From Moraxellaceae bacterium (GTDB lineage Bacteria; Pseudomonadota; Gammaproteobacteria; Pseudomonadales; Moraxellaceae), in NCBI GenBank assembly GCA_014378805.1, contig JACMMY010000004.1:1-16877 (forward strand): a stretch of 16,877 nucleotides of DNA, given 5' to 3'. Below the pieces are notes generated by a model that was given only the letters and a program-made list of their open reading frames with translations, made no database searches and was not told the origin of the DNA. The first letter of the stretch is position 1. Each line of letters starts with the position of its first letter. The position numbers and the translations under genes are program-made. Of this stretch, positions 1 through 7,647 are shown in pieces.

Positions 1-830
1 ATACCCTGACCGATGTTGCAGCACAATTTAACTTAACGACACGTCAACTTGCTGATCGTAATGATCTGAAATTTACGAGCAATTTAATGAAAGGCACGCG
101 TTTAAATCTCATTGAAACAACGGACAGCGCATCAACTAAAGATAACTCACTTAAAAATTCAACGAATAAAAGTAACGATAAGTCTATTGAACCATTAGTC
201 CCAAAAACTGACGAATATACAATTCAACGCGGTGATACATTAGCCAAAATTGCTGCTCGTTATAATTTAACGGTGACTGCGCTGGCAAAATTAAATGAAA
301 TTCCTGCGCATTCTTCTTTGCATAAAGGCGATACGCTCAATGTTCCTGCTGAAGATAAACCAGCGAAGAAATTAAGTGTTAAAGCTGAGAAACAAGCTGC
401 ACAGGTTCAATCTGATGTTCAACCAAATACCACCGATTACAAAGTAAAAAGTGGTGAAACGTTGGCGCGTATTGCTGCACGACACAATATTTCCGTCGTC
501 GCTTTGGCGGATCTAAATGGTATTCCTGCACAGACTCGAATCCATTCAGGGGATACGGTTAGTGTGCCTACTGAGGAAAAACCAAGCAAGAAGCTGAATA
601 CCAAAACCGAAAAGCAATCTGCTGATTCAACCGCCACTGACAAAATAAATAGCACCGATTATAAAGTGAAAAGTGGTGAGACCTTAGGTCGAATTGCAGC
701 GCGGTATGGAATGACTGTGGCAGCATTGGCGGAATTGAACAGCATTCCATCGAACACCAAAGTTCAAGCAGGCGATACGATCAGCGTCCCAGAAACTGCA
801 AGCCCCACGAAGAAAAAAGGTCGCGGTTAA
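1..830 (+). CDS. LysM-repeat C-terminus of a cell-wall protein, probably MltD-type lytic transglycosylase (5' end missing)
   Basis: The frame is open from the first complete codon at position 3, so the 5' part lies outside the window. The visible part contains four LysM modules, which bind the N-acetylglucosamine chains of peptidoglycan. The first (about 3-113) is incomplete and divergent. The other three begin at 216, 438 and 660, each with a YxxxxGDTLxxIAARY-like opening and a GDTxxVP ending. They are separated by Lys/Glu-rich linkers (KPAKKL, KPSKKL), and the period is exactly 222 bp (74 residues). The protein ends in a basic tail, KKKGRG. No catalytic domain is visible. In Acinetobacter and relatives a protein with this tail is usually a membrane-bound lytic transglycosylase D with an upstream SLT domain, but another LysM protein is possible. 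The yejA start lies about 30 bp downstream, so co-transcription with the Yej importer is likely. Confidence 0.75.
   Translation, partial: TLTDVAAQFNLTTRQLADRNDLKFTSNLMKGTRLNLIETTDSASTKDNSLKNSTNKSNDKSIEPLVPKTDEYTIQRGDTLAKIAARYNLTVTALAKLNEIPAHSSLHKGDTLNVPAEDKPAKKLSVKAEKQAAQVQSDVQPNTTDYKVKSGETLARIAARHNISVVALADLNGIPAQTRIHSGDTVSVPTEEKPSKKLNTKTEKQSADSTATDKINSTDYKVKSGETLGRIAARYGMTVAALAELNSIPSNTKVQAGDTISVPETASPTKKKGRG
216..794 (+). repeat. Three LysM-linker modules with an exact 222-bp period
   Basis: The Tyr codons that open the LysM modules lie at 216, 438 and 660, exactly 222 bp apart. Both the LysM domain and the linker (xKPxKKLxxKxEKQ, seen after modules two and three) are recognisably copied. 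This points to tandem duplication of a domain-plus-linker unit, now diverged at the nucleotide level. Confidence 0.7.
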
Positions 831-861
831 TCATGATTCCAGTTGTCCAAAGATGGACAGT

Positions 862-2727
862 ATGACATCAATCAGTCAACGGATCGTGCTACTGACAGCA
901 TTACATTCGTTGGCTGTTTCTTCCTCTTTTGCCAAGCCTATGACCACTCATATTCTGAGTCTAAATGATCATATGGCCTTGAGCGCTCATCCATCGTCTC
1001 TTCCTTATAGCAATCCAAATGCACCGAAAGGCGGAGAATTTTCTACTTTTGAAATTGGTACGTTTGATAATTTAAACGCATTGATCAACACGGGTTCGCC
1101 AGTCAATGGTACGGCATATTTATCGGATTCTTTACTGAGTGCTTCACTAAATGAACCTTCTGCGAGCTATGGTTTACTTGCAGATTCTATAACACGTGAT
1201 CCAGAAGATCCGTCGTGGATCGCTTTCCATATCAATCCTAAAGCTTATTTTTCCAATCTTCAGCCCGTTACAGCTGAGGATGTGGTATTTACGTTTAATA
1301 CTATTTTAAGCAAGGGTTCGCCTGGACTGAGGTTATATTATGCAGGTATAAAAAAAATTACGGCATTAGATAAATATACTGTACGTTTTGATTTTAAAGT
1401 AAATAACTCAACAATGAGCCGCAAAAAAAATAATATCAAGTTGGCACTTTCGATTGGTCAAATGTCTATTTTTTCACGCCAAGATTGGCAGAATCGTATA
1501 TTTGATCAAGTCACGTTACGTCCGCCATTGGGTAGCGGACCATATCTGATTGATAAAATAGATGCGGGTCGGAGCATCACTTACAAACGCAATCCGAATT
1601 ATTGGGGCCGTGATTTAATGATCAATCGGGGTAAATATAATTTTGATCAGATAAAGTATGTTTATTATCGTGATCCTGAAGCCGCATATCAGGGCTTTAA
1701 ATTGGGTCAATATACGTTCAAAAAAGAACAATCAGCGCAAAATTGGGTGAAAAATTATAATTTCCCTGCAGTGGATAAGGGGTTTGTTGTTAAGCAAACG
1801 ATCGCCAATAAGAATCCTATTACCATGAGCGGGTTAGTGTTTAATTTACGCCAAGATCAGTTTAAAGATCGACGCGTACGCAAAGCATTAACCCAAGCGT
1901 TTGATTTTGAATGGCTCAATAAAGCCTTATTTAATAATACGTATACACGGCTACAAAGTTATTTTTTTAATAGTGAACTAGAAGCGAAAGGCACGCCATC
2001 CGTTGATGAAGTGAAGTATTTAACGCCGTTATTACCTTTGCTATCACAACCAGAAAAAGACGAAATACTTAATCCTTGGACTGCGCCAGTGAGTGCGGGT
2101 GATGGCTTCAATCGGGCGAATCTCTTAACCGCACGACAGCTTTTACTGGATGCTGGTTATCGATATAAAAAAGGTCAACTATATGATCAGCATGACAAAA
2201 TTTATAGCATTGACATACTCTGTAGTGATGCCAGTTTGCAGCGTACATTATTGCCTTACGTCCGCAATTTAAAACGATTAGGCATCAGTGCTTCAATTCG
2301 TTTGGTTGATACACCTCAATATATTGAGCGTGTACGCCGCTTTGATTACGACATGATTGTCGATACTTATCCGCAAACATTATCGCCTAGTCATGAACAA
2401 ATTGGATACTGGGGAAGTGCTTCGGCAGATCGACAAGGTAGTTTAAATACAGCGGGCATAAAGAACCCCGTCATCGATATGATCTTAACTGAACTCGGCA
2501 GTGCTCAAAATCGGCAAGCTGTCATTCACATCACCCGTATTTTAGACCGTGTCTTACGTGCAGAATATTACATGGTTCCGCTTTATGGCTTGGTTGGAAA
2601 TCGTGTGGTGTATTGGAATAAATATCGTCTGCAGAAAATCACTGCAAACTATGATTTGGGATTAGATTATTGGTGGATTGATCAGGCTGCGGAACAACAT
2701 ATAAAACAATATATCGGTCGCCAATAA
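862..2727 (+). CDS. yejA: YejA-type periplasmic peptide-binding protein of an ABC importer
   Basis: This is the solute receptor (family 5 extracellular solute-binding protein, YejA branch) that captures oligopeptides in the periplasm and delivers them to YejBEF. A signal peptide is visible: a basic N-terminus (SQR), a hydrophobic stretch (IVLLTALHSLAV) and a likely cleavage after SSFA. The mature start has the YejA hallmark SNPNAPKGG followed by GTFDNLNAL. Later come AFDFEWLNKALF and FFNSELEAKGTP, typical of this branch. Length is about 621 residues, against about 604 for E. coli YejA. An ATG at 853 is in frame, but the ATG at 862 is better placed behind the purine-rich AAGATGGA. Substrates in other bacteria include microcin C-like peptides and, for Agrobacterium Yej/Yep, muropeptides; the substrate here is unknown. 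The stop codon is 1 bp before yejB. Confidence 0.9.
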   Translation: MTSISQRIVLLTALHSLAVSSSFAKPMTTHILSLNDHMALSAHPSSLPYSNPNAPKGGEFSTFEIGTFDNLNALINTGSPVNGTAYLSDSLLSASLNEPSASYGLLADSITRDPEDPSWIAFHINPKAYFSNLQPVTAEDVVFTFNTILSKGSPGLRLYYAGIKKITALDKYTVRFDFKVNNSTMSRKKNNIKLALSIGQMSIFSRQDWQNRIFDQVTLRPPLGSGPYLIDKIDAGRSITYKRNPNYWGRDLMINRGKYNFDQIKYVYYRDPEAAYQGFKLGQYTFKKEQSAQNWVKNYNFPAVDKGFVVKQTIANKNPITMSGLVFNLRQDQFKDRRVRKALTQAFDFEWLNKALFNNTYTRLQSYFFNSELEAKGTPSVDEVKYLTPLLPLLSQPEKDEILNPWTAPVSAGDGFNRANLLTARQLLLDAGYRYKKGQLYDQHDKIYSIDILCSDASLQRTLLPYVRNLKRLGISASIRLVDTPQYIERVRRFDYDMIVDTYPQTLSPSHEQIGYWGSASADRQGSLNTAGIKNPVIDMILTELGSAQNRQAVIHITRILDRVLRAEYYMVPLYGLVGNRVVYWNKYRLQKITANYDLGLDYWWIDQAAEQHIKQYIGRQ

Positions 2728-2728
2728 G

Positions 2729-3823
2729 ATGACTATTTATATTTTTAAGCGATTATTGCTGATCATTCCAACGCTTATTTTAATCATTTTAGTTAATTTT
2801 TTGGTTATTCAAATGGCTCCAGGTGGACCGGTTGAACAAGCCATTGAGCGTGCAAAATATAGTGGCGTCAGCGAATTGGGTAGTGTTGGTGGTTTAGGTC
2901 GAGATATCAGCTCTAACTCGAATACATACAATCAGTCATCCTATGAAGGCGCACGCGGAATATCACCTGAAATGCTTGCGCAAATCAAAACACAATATGG
3001 ATTTGATCAAAGCACGTCTAAGCGTTTTTGGATCATGTTAAGGGGTTATGCACACTTTGATTTTGGAACAAGCTACTTTAAGGGAAAGTCTGTTTTCGTG
3101 CTGATTAAAGAAAGATTTCCGGTGACTCTTTCTCTAGGCTTATGGAGCACGATGATCATTTATTTGATTTCTGTTCCACTGGGTATTCGAAAAGCACAAC
3201 AGCATGGCGCTGCATTTGATCATTGGACTGCTTTTTTTCTTGTCCTCGGCTATGCCGTTCCTGTGTTTATATTTGCGATTTTGTTGATCGTGTTTTTTTC
3301 TGGCGGCTCATATTTGCGATCGTTTCCACTACAAGGGTTGGTCTCTGAGAACTTTGATCAACTCAATTTATTCAATAAAATTAAAGATTACATGTGGCAC
3401 ATGACATTACCTTTAATTGCGATGACTGCGGGTGGTTTTGCAAAACTGACCTATTTGACTAAATTTTCCTTCTTAGAGCAGTTGGATAAACCTTATGTAT
3501 TAGCGGCTCGTTCAAAAGGTTTAACCGCGAATCGTGTGCTTTATGGTCATGTGTTTAGAAATGCGATTTTGGTTATTATTGCGGGATTACCCGAGGCGTT
3601 ACTAGCGGTTTTCCTCGTCGGTAATTTTTTGATTGAAATTGTTTTTAACTTAAATGGCATTGGTCTTCTTGGTTTTGAAGCCATCCAACAACGCGATTAT
3701 CCTGTCATATTTGGAACGCTATTTATATACACCTGTGTCGGTATGCTTTTGCGGTTGATGAGTGATGTCTTCTATCGACTGATCGATCCTCGAATTGATT
3801 TCGATCAACAAGAGTCTATATGA
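2729..3823 (+). CDS. yejB: Peptide ABC transporter permease YejB
   Basis: This is an inner-membrane permease subunit of the YejABEF peptide importer and pairs with YejE. The 364 residues match the length of E. coli YejB. The N-terminal helix (about 8-28) is followed by the family signature IQMAPGGPVEQAI and a large periplasmic segment (about 30-130). Five further helices lie near 133-153, 168-190, 223-243, 278-303 and 327-347. The cytoplasmic EAA coupling loop that contacts the ATPase is at about 256-279 (YVLAARSKGL, then HVFRNA). The C-terminus contains DPRIDF, as in YejB. The start lies 1 bp after the yejA stop and the 3' end overlaps yejE by 4 bp (ATGA), which indicates translational coupling. 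No defect is seen. Confidence 0.95.
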   Translation: MTIYIFKRLLLIIPTLILIILVNFLVIQMAPGGPVEQAIERAKYSGVSELGSVGGLGRDISSNSNTYNQSSYEGARGISPEMLAQIKTQYGFDQSTSKRFWIMLRGYAHFDFGTSYFKGKSVFVLIKERFPVTLSLGLWSTMIIYLISVPLGIRKAQQHGAAFDHWTAFFLVLGYAVPVFIFAILLIVFFSGGSYLRSFPLQGLVSENFDQLNLFNKIKDYMWHMTLPLIAMTAGGFAKLTYLTKFSFLEQLDKPYVLAARSKGLTANRVLYGHVFRNAILVIIAGLPEALLAVFLVGNFLIEIVFNLNGIGLLGFEAIQQRDYPVIFGTLFIYTCVGMLLRLMSDVFYRLIDPRIDFDQQESI

Positions 3824-4848
3824 GCTTATTTAACGTCACACCCATTATGAAAATACGACTACGCCGGTTTAAAAAGAATAACGTTGGCTATGCGTCGTTT
3901 TGTATTTTCCTGGTCATATTGTTTTTATCATTGTCGGCTAATTTTATTGCTAATGATCGTCCAATACTCATGAGTTACAATGGACAGATGTATAGTCCGG
4001 TTTTCAGTCAGTATTCAGAGCGTGAGTTTGGAGGCGTATTTGAGACTGAAGCGAATTATCGTGATCCTGTTGTGCAGCAGTTGATTCAACAACAAGGATG
4101 GATGGTGTGGCCAATGATTCGTTTTGCTGATCAAACGCCTAATTTAGAGTTAACCGTTTCAGCACCAGCCCCGCCGTCAAAACAAAATTGGTTAGGCACA
4201 GATGATCAAGGACGCGATGTCGTCGCGAGGATTTTATATGGCTTGCGCATCTCTATACTATTTGGTTTTGGCTTAACGATTTTAGGCTCAATGATCGGCA
4301 TTTTAGTGGGTGCAATTCAAGGGTATTACGGTGGTTGGATTGATTTGATGGGGCAACGATTATTTGAGGTGTGGGGTGGAATGCCACAGCTTTTTATAAC
4401 GATGATCTTGGTCAGTTTCTTTTCGCCGAGTATTTATTGGTTATTTGTCATCATGCTGTTATTTGGCTGGATGAGTTTAGTCAGTATTGTACGCGTGGAA
4501 TTTTTACGTGCACGTCAATTGGATTATGTGCGAGCGGCCCGGGCATTAGGATTGAGTAACTTTAAAATGATGATCAGGCATATTTTGCCGAATGCACTGA
4601 GTTCTAGTTTATCGCAACTTCCATTTATCTTGACCGCAAATATTACTGCATTATCCACGTTAGATTTTTTAGGCTACGGTTTACCTCCAGGTTCAGCATC
4701 GCTTGGCGAATTGATTATTCAAGCAAAAAATAATTTAGATGCCACGTGGTTAGCATTCGCTGCTTTCTTTACTTTAGCTACTCTATTGTCCGTATTGGTC
4801 TTTATCGGGGAGGCGGCACGTAATGCTTTCGATCCAAAACAATCATAA
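3820..4848 (+). CDS. yejE: Peptide ABC transporter permease YejE
   Basis: This is the second permease subunit of the Yej importer. Its 342 residues compare with 341 in E. coli. A first helix lies at about 24-44, and a periplasmic section follows with SEREFGG and the family motif NWLGTDDQGRDVVARILYG (123-141). The remaining helices lie near 144-166, 188-224, 262-285 and 312-331. The EAA coupling loop is at about 236-259 (YVRAARALGLS, then HILPNA). The C-terminus GEAARNAFDPK is typical. The start ATG overlaps the yejB stop and has GAG five bases upstream. An internal ATG at 3847 is less likely. The last 26 bp overlap the start of yejF in another frame. Confidence 0.95.
   Translation: MSLFNVTPIMKIRLRRFKKNNVGYASFCIFLVILFLSLSANFIANDRPILMSYNGQMYSPVFSQYSEREFGGVFETEANYRDPVVQQLIQQQGWMVWPMIRFADQTPNLELTVSAPAPPSKQNWLGTDDQGRDVVARILYGLRISILFGFGLTILGSMIGILVGAIQGYYGGWIDLMGQRLFEVWGGMPQLFITMILVSFFSPSIYWLFVIMLLFGWMSLVSIVRVEFLRARQLDYVRAARALGLSNFKMMIRHILPNALSSSLSQLPFILTANITALSTLDFLGYGLPPGSASLGELIIQAKNNLDATWLAFAAFFTLATLLSVLVFIGEAARNAFDPKQS
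4807..4813 (+). promoter_or_regulatory. Ribosome binding site of yejF inside yejE
   Basis: The purine run GGGGAGG lies within the last codons of yejE, about ten bases before the yejF ATG at 4823. It is the strongest Shine-Dalgarno match in the operon. It supports the 4823 start despite the 26-bp overlap and would allow yejF to be translated efficiently as the last cistron. Confidence 0.6.
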
Positions 4849-6442
4849 AACAGTTCTGAGTACCAAGAACTTATCGATTAGAACCGAAACAGATTCAAAT
4901 CTATTACTCAATAATTTGTCATTTGAACTCAAGGAAGGTTGCACACTGGCCCTTGTCGGTGAAAGCGGTTCTGGTAAATCAATCACTGCATTAGCGTTAC
5001 TAGGATTATTACCTTCAGGATTAAAAGTTTCAGGTGAGGTGTGCTTTGAAGGTCAATCGCTATTGCCATTATCAGATAACGAGATTTGCAAAATCCGTGG
5101 CCATAAGATCGCAATTGTTTTCCAAGAATCGATGAGCGCACTGAATCCACTTCATACGATTGAAAAGCAGTTGAGTCAAGTGTTGCGTTTATCAGGTCTG
5201 CGCAAAAAAGAAATCCAACAGCGTATATTGACGTTATTAGATCAAGTTGGCATGACCGCGCCCGAGCAATATTTGGATCGTTACCCCCATGAATTATCAG
5301 GCGGTCAAAGGCAACGCGTGATGATTGCCATGGCGTTAGTGGGTGATCCTGATGTATTGATTGCCGATGAGCCTACGACTGCGTTGGATGTCATTCTGCA
5401 TCGCCCACTGTTAGATTTAATGAAACATTTACAGCAAACATGCAACATGGCGCTGCTGTTAATTAGCCATGATTTAAATTTGATTCGTCAATACAGTGAT
5501 GATGTTATTGTATTAAAATCAGGTAGGGTTTTAGAGCAGGGCTCTACACATGCTATTTTTGATCAACCGCAGCATGAATACACAAAACTGTTAATCGATG
5601 ATGATTTAGGTTCTGCTTGCTCTGTCTTCTTGGATGACAATAAAACGATTCCTGTTTTAGAATTAAAAAAGCTCAACGTTAACTATCCAATGAAGCATGA
5701 TCCTTCAACCACTTTTTGGGAGCGACTTCGCCACAAGCCTCCTTTTTTTGAAGCATTAAAACCATTGGATTTAATATTATCTCAAGGCGAATCACTGGGT
5801 ATTGTTGGTGAAAGTGGTTCAGGAAAAACATCATTCGCATTGGCTGTAGCAAGGCTAATCGCAAGTTCGGGTGAGATTTTATTAGATGGTCATTCAATTA
5901 ACGCATTGTCTGAATCAGCATTGCGACCATTGCGACCACATTTCCAAATCGTCTTTCAAGATCCTTTTGCAAGTTTAAATCCTAGACTGACGATAGAAAA
6001 CATCGTTGGCGAAGGCGTGGAAGCTTCAATTCCATCCAAGGTCAAAAGACGCCAAGTCGTTGCGGATGTTTTACGCAAAGTTGAGTTAAATGATACATTC
6101 ATCGATCGTTATCCGCATGAGTTATCGGGTGGACAAAGGCAACGCGTCGCACTGGCACGCGCGCTGATTATGCAACCTAAATTATTGATATTAGATGAAC
6201 CAACCTCAGCTTTAGATCGAACAACTCAACGCGCTTTAGTGACCTTATTACGAAAATTACAGATTGAAAATCAATTGAGTTATTTGTTTATTAGTCATGA
6301 TTTGTCATTGGTACGCGCACTGTGTCAGCGTATATTGGTACTGCGTCAGGGGCAGATGGTTGAATGTCAGGAAACCGAATTGTTATTTAGTCAGCCAAAA
6401 GCGATTTATACTCAAAAGCTGATCGCAGCGACAATGCACTAA
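4823..6442 (+). CDS. yejF: Dual-domain ATPase YejF of the peptide ABC importer
   Basis: This ATPase powers the Yej importer with two fused nucleotide-binding domains. Domain 1 has Walker A GESGSGKS (46-53), Q-loop Gln101, signature LSGGQ (158-162), Walker B ending ADE (181-183) and H-loop His216. Domain 2 has Walker A GESGSGKT (329-336), Q379, LSGGQ (434-438), Walker B LLILDE (454-459) and His492. All catalytic residues are present at both sites. Its 539 residues compare with 529 in E. coli. The start is unusual in overlapping yejE by 26 bp. It is supported by a strong GGGGAGG at 4807-4813, ten bases before the ATG. No obvious terminator follows, so some read-through towards fabI is possible. 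Confidence 0.95.
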   Translation: MLSIQNNHKTVLSTKNLSIRTETDSNLLLNNLSFELKEGCTLALVGESGSGKSITALALLGLLPSGLKVSGEVCFEGQSLLPLSDNEICKIRGHKIAIVFQESMSALNPLHTIEKQLSQVLRLSGLRKKEIQQRILTLLDQVGMTAPEQYLDRYPHELSGGQRQRVMIAMALVGDPDVLIADEPTTALDVILHRPLLDLMKHLQQTCNMALLLISHDLNLIRQYSDDVIVLKSGRVLEQGSTHAIFDQPQHEYTKLLIDDDLGSACSVFLDDNKTIPVLELKKLNVNYPMKHDPSTTFWERLRHKPPFFEALKPLDLILSQGESLGIVGESGSGKTSFALAVARLIASSGEILLDGHSINALSESALRPLRPHFQIVFQDPFASLNPRLTIENIVGEGVEASIPSKVKRRQVVADVLRKVELNDTFIDRYPHELSGGQRQRVALARALIMQPKLLILDEPTSALDRTTQRALVTLLRKLQIENQLSYLFISHDLSLVRALCQRILVLRQGQMVECQETELLFSQPKAIYTQKLIAATMH

Positions 6443-6552
6443 TCCTTTCGTTTCAGGATGTAATGCTTTGAAAAGCGATAGGTTAATAGTCATGATTGAA
6501 TTAAAATCTGTTAGGATTTATCAATTATATTTTATGTTTTTTAATTTAAAAG

Positions 6553-6573
6553 TTCCTCTAATTCAAAGAGGAA
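6553..6573 (+). promoter_or_regulatory. Hairpin in the yejF-fabI gap (7-bp perfect stem)
   Basis: TTCCTCT at 6553-6559 pairs perfectly with AGAGGAA at 6567-6573 around a 7-base loop. It is not followed by a T-run, so it is a poor intrinsic terminator for yejF. Its position 63 bases before fabI fits a 5' leader structure or a protein-binding site. Function is not known. Confidence 0.4.
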
Positions 6574-6585
6574 TCACTAAGTAGA

Positions 6586-6630
6586 GTGTTTCTACATAAA
6601 GTTTTTCTACATAAAGTGTTTATATATAAA
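6586..6630 (+). repeat. Three tandem 15-bp repeats just before fabI
   Basis: The units are GTGTTTCTACATAAA, GTTTTTCTACATAAA and GTGTTTATATATAAA, head to tail and ending 5 bp before the fabI ATG. Units one and two differ at one base; unit three differs from unit one at two bases. Each contains a TA-rich hexamer resembling a -10 element (TACATA or TATATA). Copy-number change by slippage would alter the spacing between the upstream signals and the fabI ribosome binding site. Confidence 0.85.
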
Positions 6631-6635
6631 AGAGT

Positions 6636-7445
6636 ATGACTATGCTATTACAAGGTAAACGTTTTCTCGTCACTGGAATTGCCAGTAAATTATCGATTGC
6701 TTATGGCATCGCCAAAGCACTGCATCGTGAAGGTGCAGAATTAGCATTTACCTATCCCAATGAAAAATTAAAAAAACGGGTTGATGACTTTGCTGCAACT
6801 TTTGGCTCAACGCTGGTTTTTCCTTGTGATGTTGCCGATGACGCAGCCATTGAACAAACGTTTGTGGATTTAGCAAAGCATTGGGATGGTTTGGATGGTG
6901 TCATCCATGCAATTGGTTTTGCGCCCGCAGATCAGTTAGAAGGTGATTTTACGACCGTCACCACCCGCGAAGGTTTCCGTATTGCTCACGATATCAGTGC
7001 TTATAGTTTTGTGGCGTTGGCACGTGCCGCGCGTCCTTTATTGACGGTACGCCAAGGTTGTTTGTTGACGCTGACCTATCAAGGTAGCGAACGCGTATTG
7101 CCAAACTATAACGTCATGGGCTTGGCAAAGGCTTCACTTGAAGCCAGTGTGCGTTATTTGGCGACGAGTTTGGGTGGGGATGGTATTCGTGTGAACGGTA
7201 TTTCTGCCGGCCCAATCCGTACTTTGGCCGCGAGCGGTATCAAGAGCTTTCGTAGAATGCTCGATGTGAATGCACAAATTGCACCACTTCAACGGAATGT
7301 CACCATCGAAGAGGTTGGCAATGCAGCTTTGTTCCTCTGTTCTCCATGGGCGTCTGCAATTACTGGTGAAATTCTTTATGTCGATGGGGGTTTCAACACC
7401 GTTGCAATGAGTGGACGGATGATGGAAGAGCCGAGTAGTCTTTAA
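6636..7445 (+). CDS. fabI: Enoyl-[acyl-carrier-protein] reductase (NADH), FabI
   Basis: FabI carries out the last reduction of each fatty-acid elongation cycle, turning trans-2-enoyl-ACP into acyl-ACP with NADH in the cytoplasm. The N-terminal nucleotide-binding segment TGIASKLSIAYGIA (13-26) is the FabI version of the Rossmann motif. The catalytic pair is Tyr158 and Lys165 (Tyr-X6-Lys in YNVMGLAK), with the second Tyr at 148. AGPIRTLAASGIKSF (191-205) forms the substrate-binding loop. Length is 269 residues, typical of the family. The glycine whose change gives triclosan resistance in other species is present (Gly94, in HAIGFAP). ATG 6636 fits homologues beginning MT. ATG 6642 has better spacing from the AGAG at 6631-6634, so the start is uncertain by two codons. 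A terminator follows. Confidence 0.96.
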   Translation: MTMLLQGKRFLVTGIASKLSIAYGIAKALHREGAELAFTYPNEKLKKRVDDFAATFGSTLVFPCDVADDAAIEQTFVDLAKHWDGLDGVIHAIGFAPADQLEGDFTTVTTREGFRIAHDISAYSFVALARAARPLLTVRQGCLLTLTYQGSERVLPNYNVMGLAKASLEASVRYLATSLGGDGIRVNGISAGPIRTLAASGIKSFRRMLDVNAQIAPLQRNVTIEEVGNAALFLCSPWASAITGEILYVDGGFNTVAMSGRMMEEPSSL

Positions 7446-7487
7446 TTTCGGGATGAAGGTTTAAAATTAAATCTTAGAATTCCAATC

Positions 7488-7525
7488 AAGCCAAATCTAT
7501 ATTTAATAGGTTTGGCTTTATCTTT
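7488..7525 (+). terminator. Rho-independent terminator after fabI
   Basis: The arms 7488-7500 (AAGCCAAATCTAT) and 7506-7518 (ATAGGTTTGGCTT) form a 13-bp stem with one G-U pair and a 5-base loop. A T-rich tail TATCTTTAT follows. It lies 43 bases after the fabI stop and separates fabI from the next gene. Confidence 0.8.
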
Positions 7526-7576
7526 ATACAATATAAGTTTAAATCAAAATACTGAGTTTCCGTTTCAGATATTCGT

Positions 7577-7608
7577 TAGAATAAAGTGACTTTATTACGA
7601 CTCACTTT
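7577..7608 (+). promoter_or_regulatory. Possible promoter -10 with adjoining inverted repeat upstream of the membrane protein gene
   Basis: TAGAAT (7577-7582) resembles a -10 element, but no good -35 is visible. Directly after it, AAAGTGA (7583-7589) and TCACTTT (7602-7608) form a perfect 7-bp inverted repeat with a 12-base spacer, over the expected start of transcription. This layout suits a repressor site, or a small hairpin in the leader. No regulator is identified. Confidence 0.35.
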
Positions 7609-7647
7609 TAGCATCAAATTTAAGCATGGCTTCTTTGGATTAATCGT

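Noticed and set aside
853..861. ATG at 853 as the yejA start
   Set aside because: It has no spaced ribosome binding site. The ATG at 862 does and still leaves a complete signal peptide, though 853 is not excluded.
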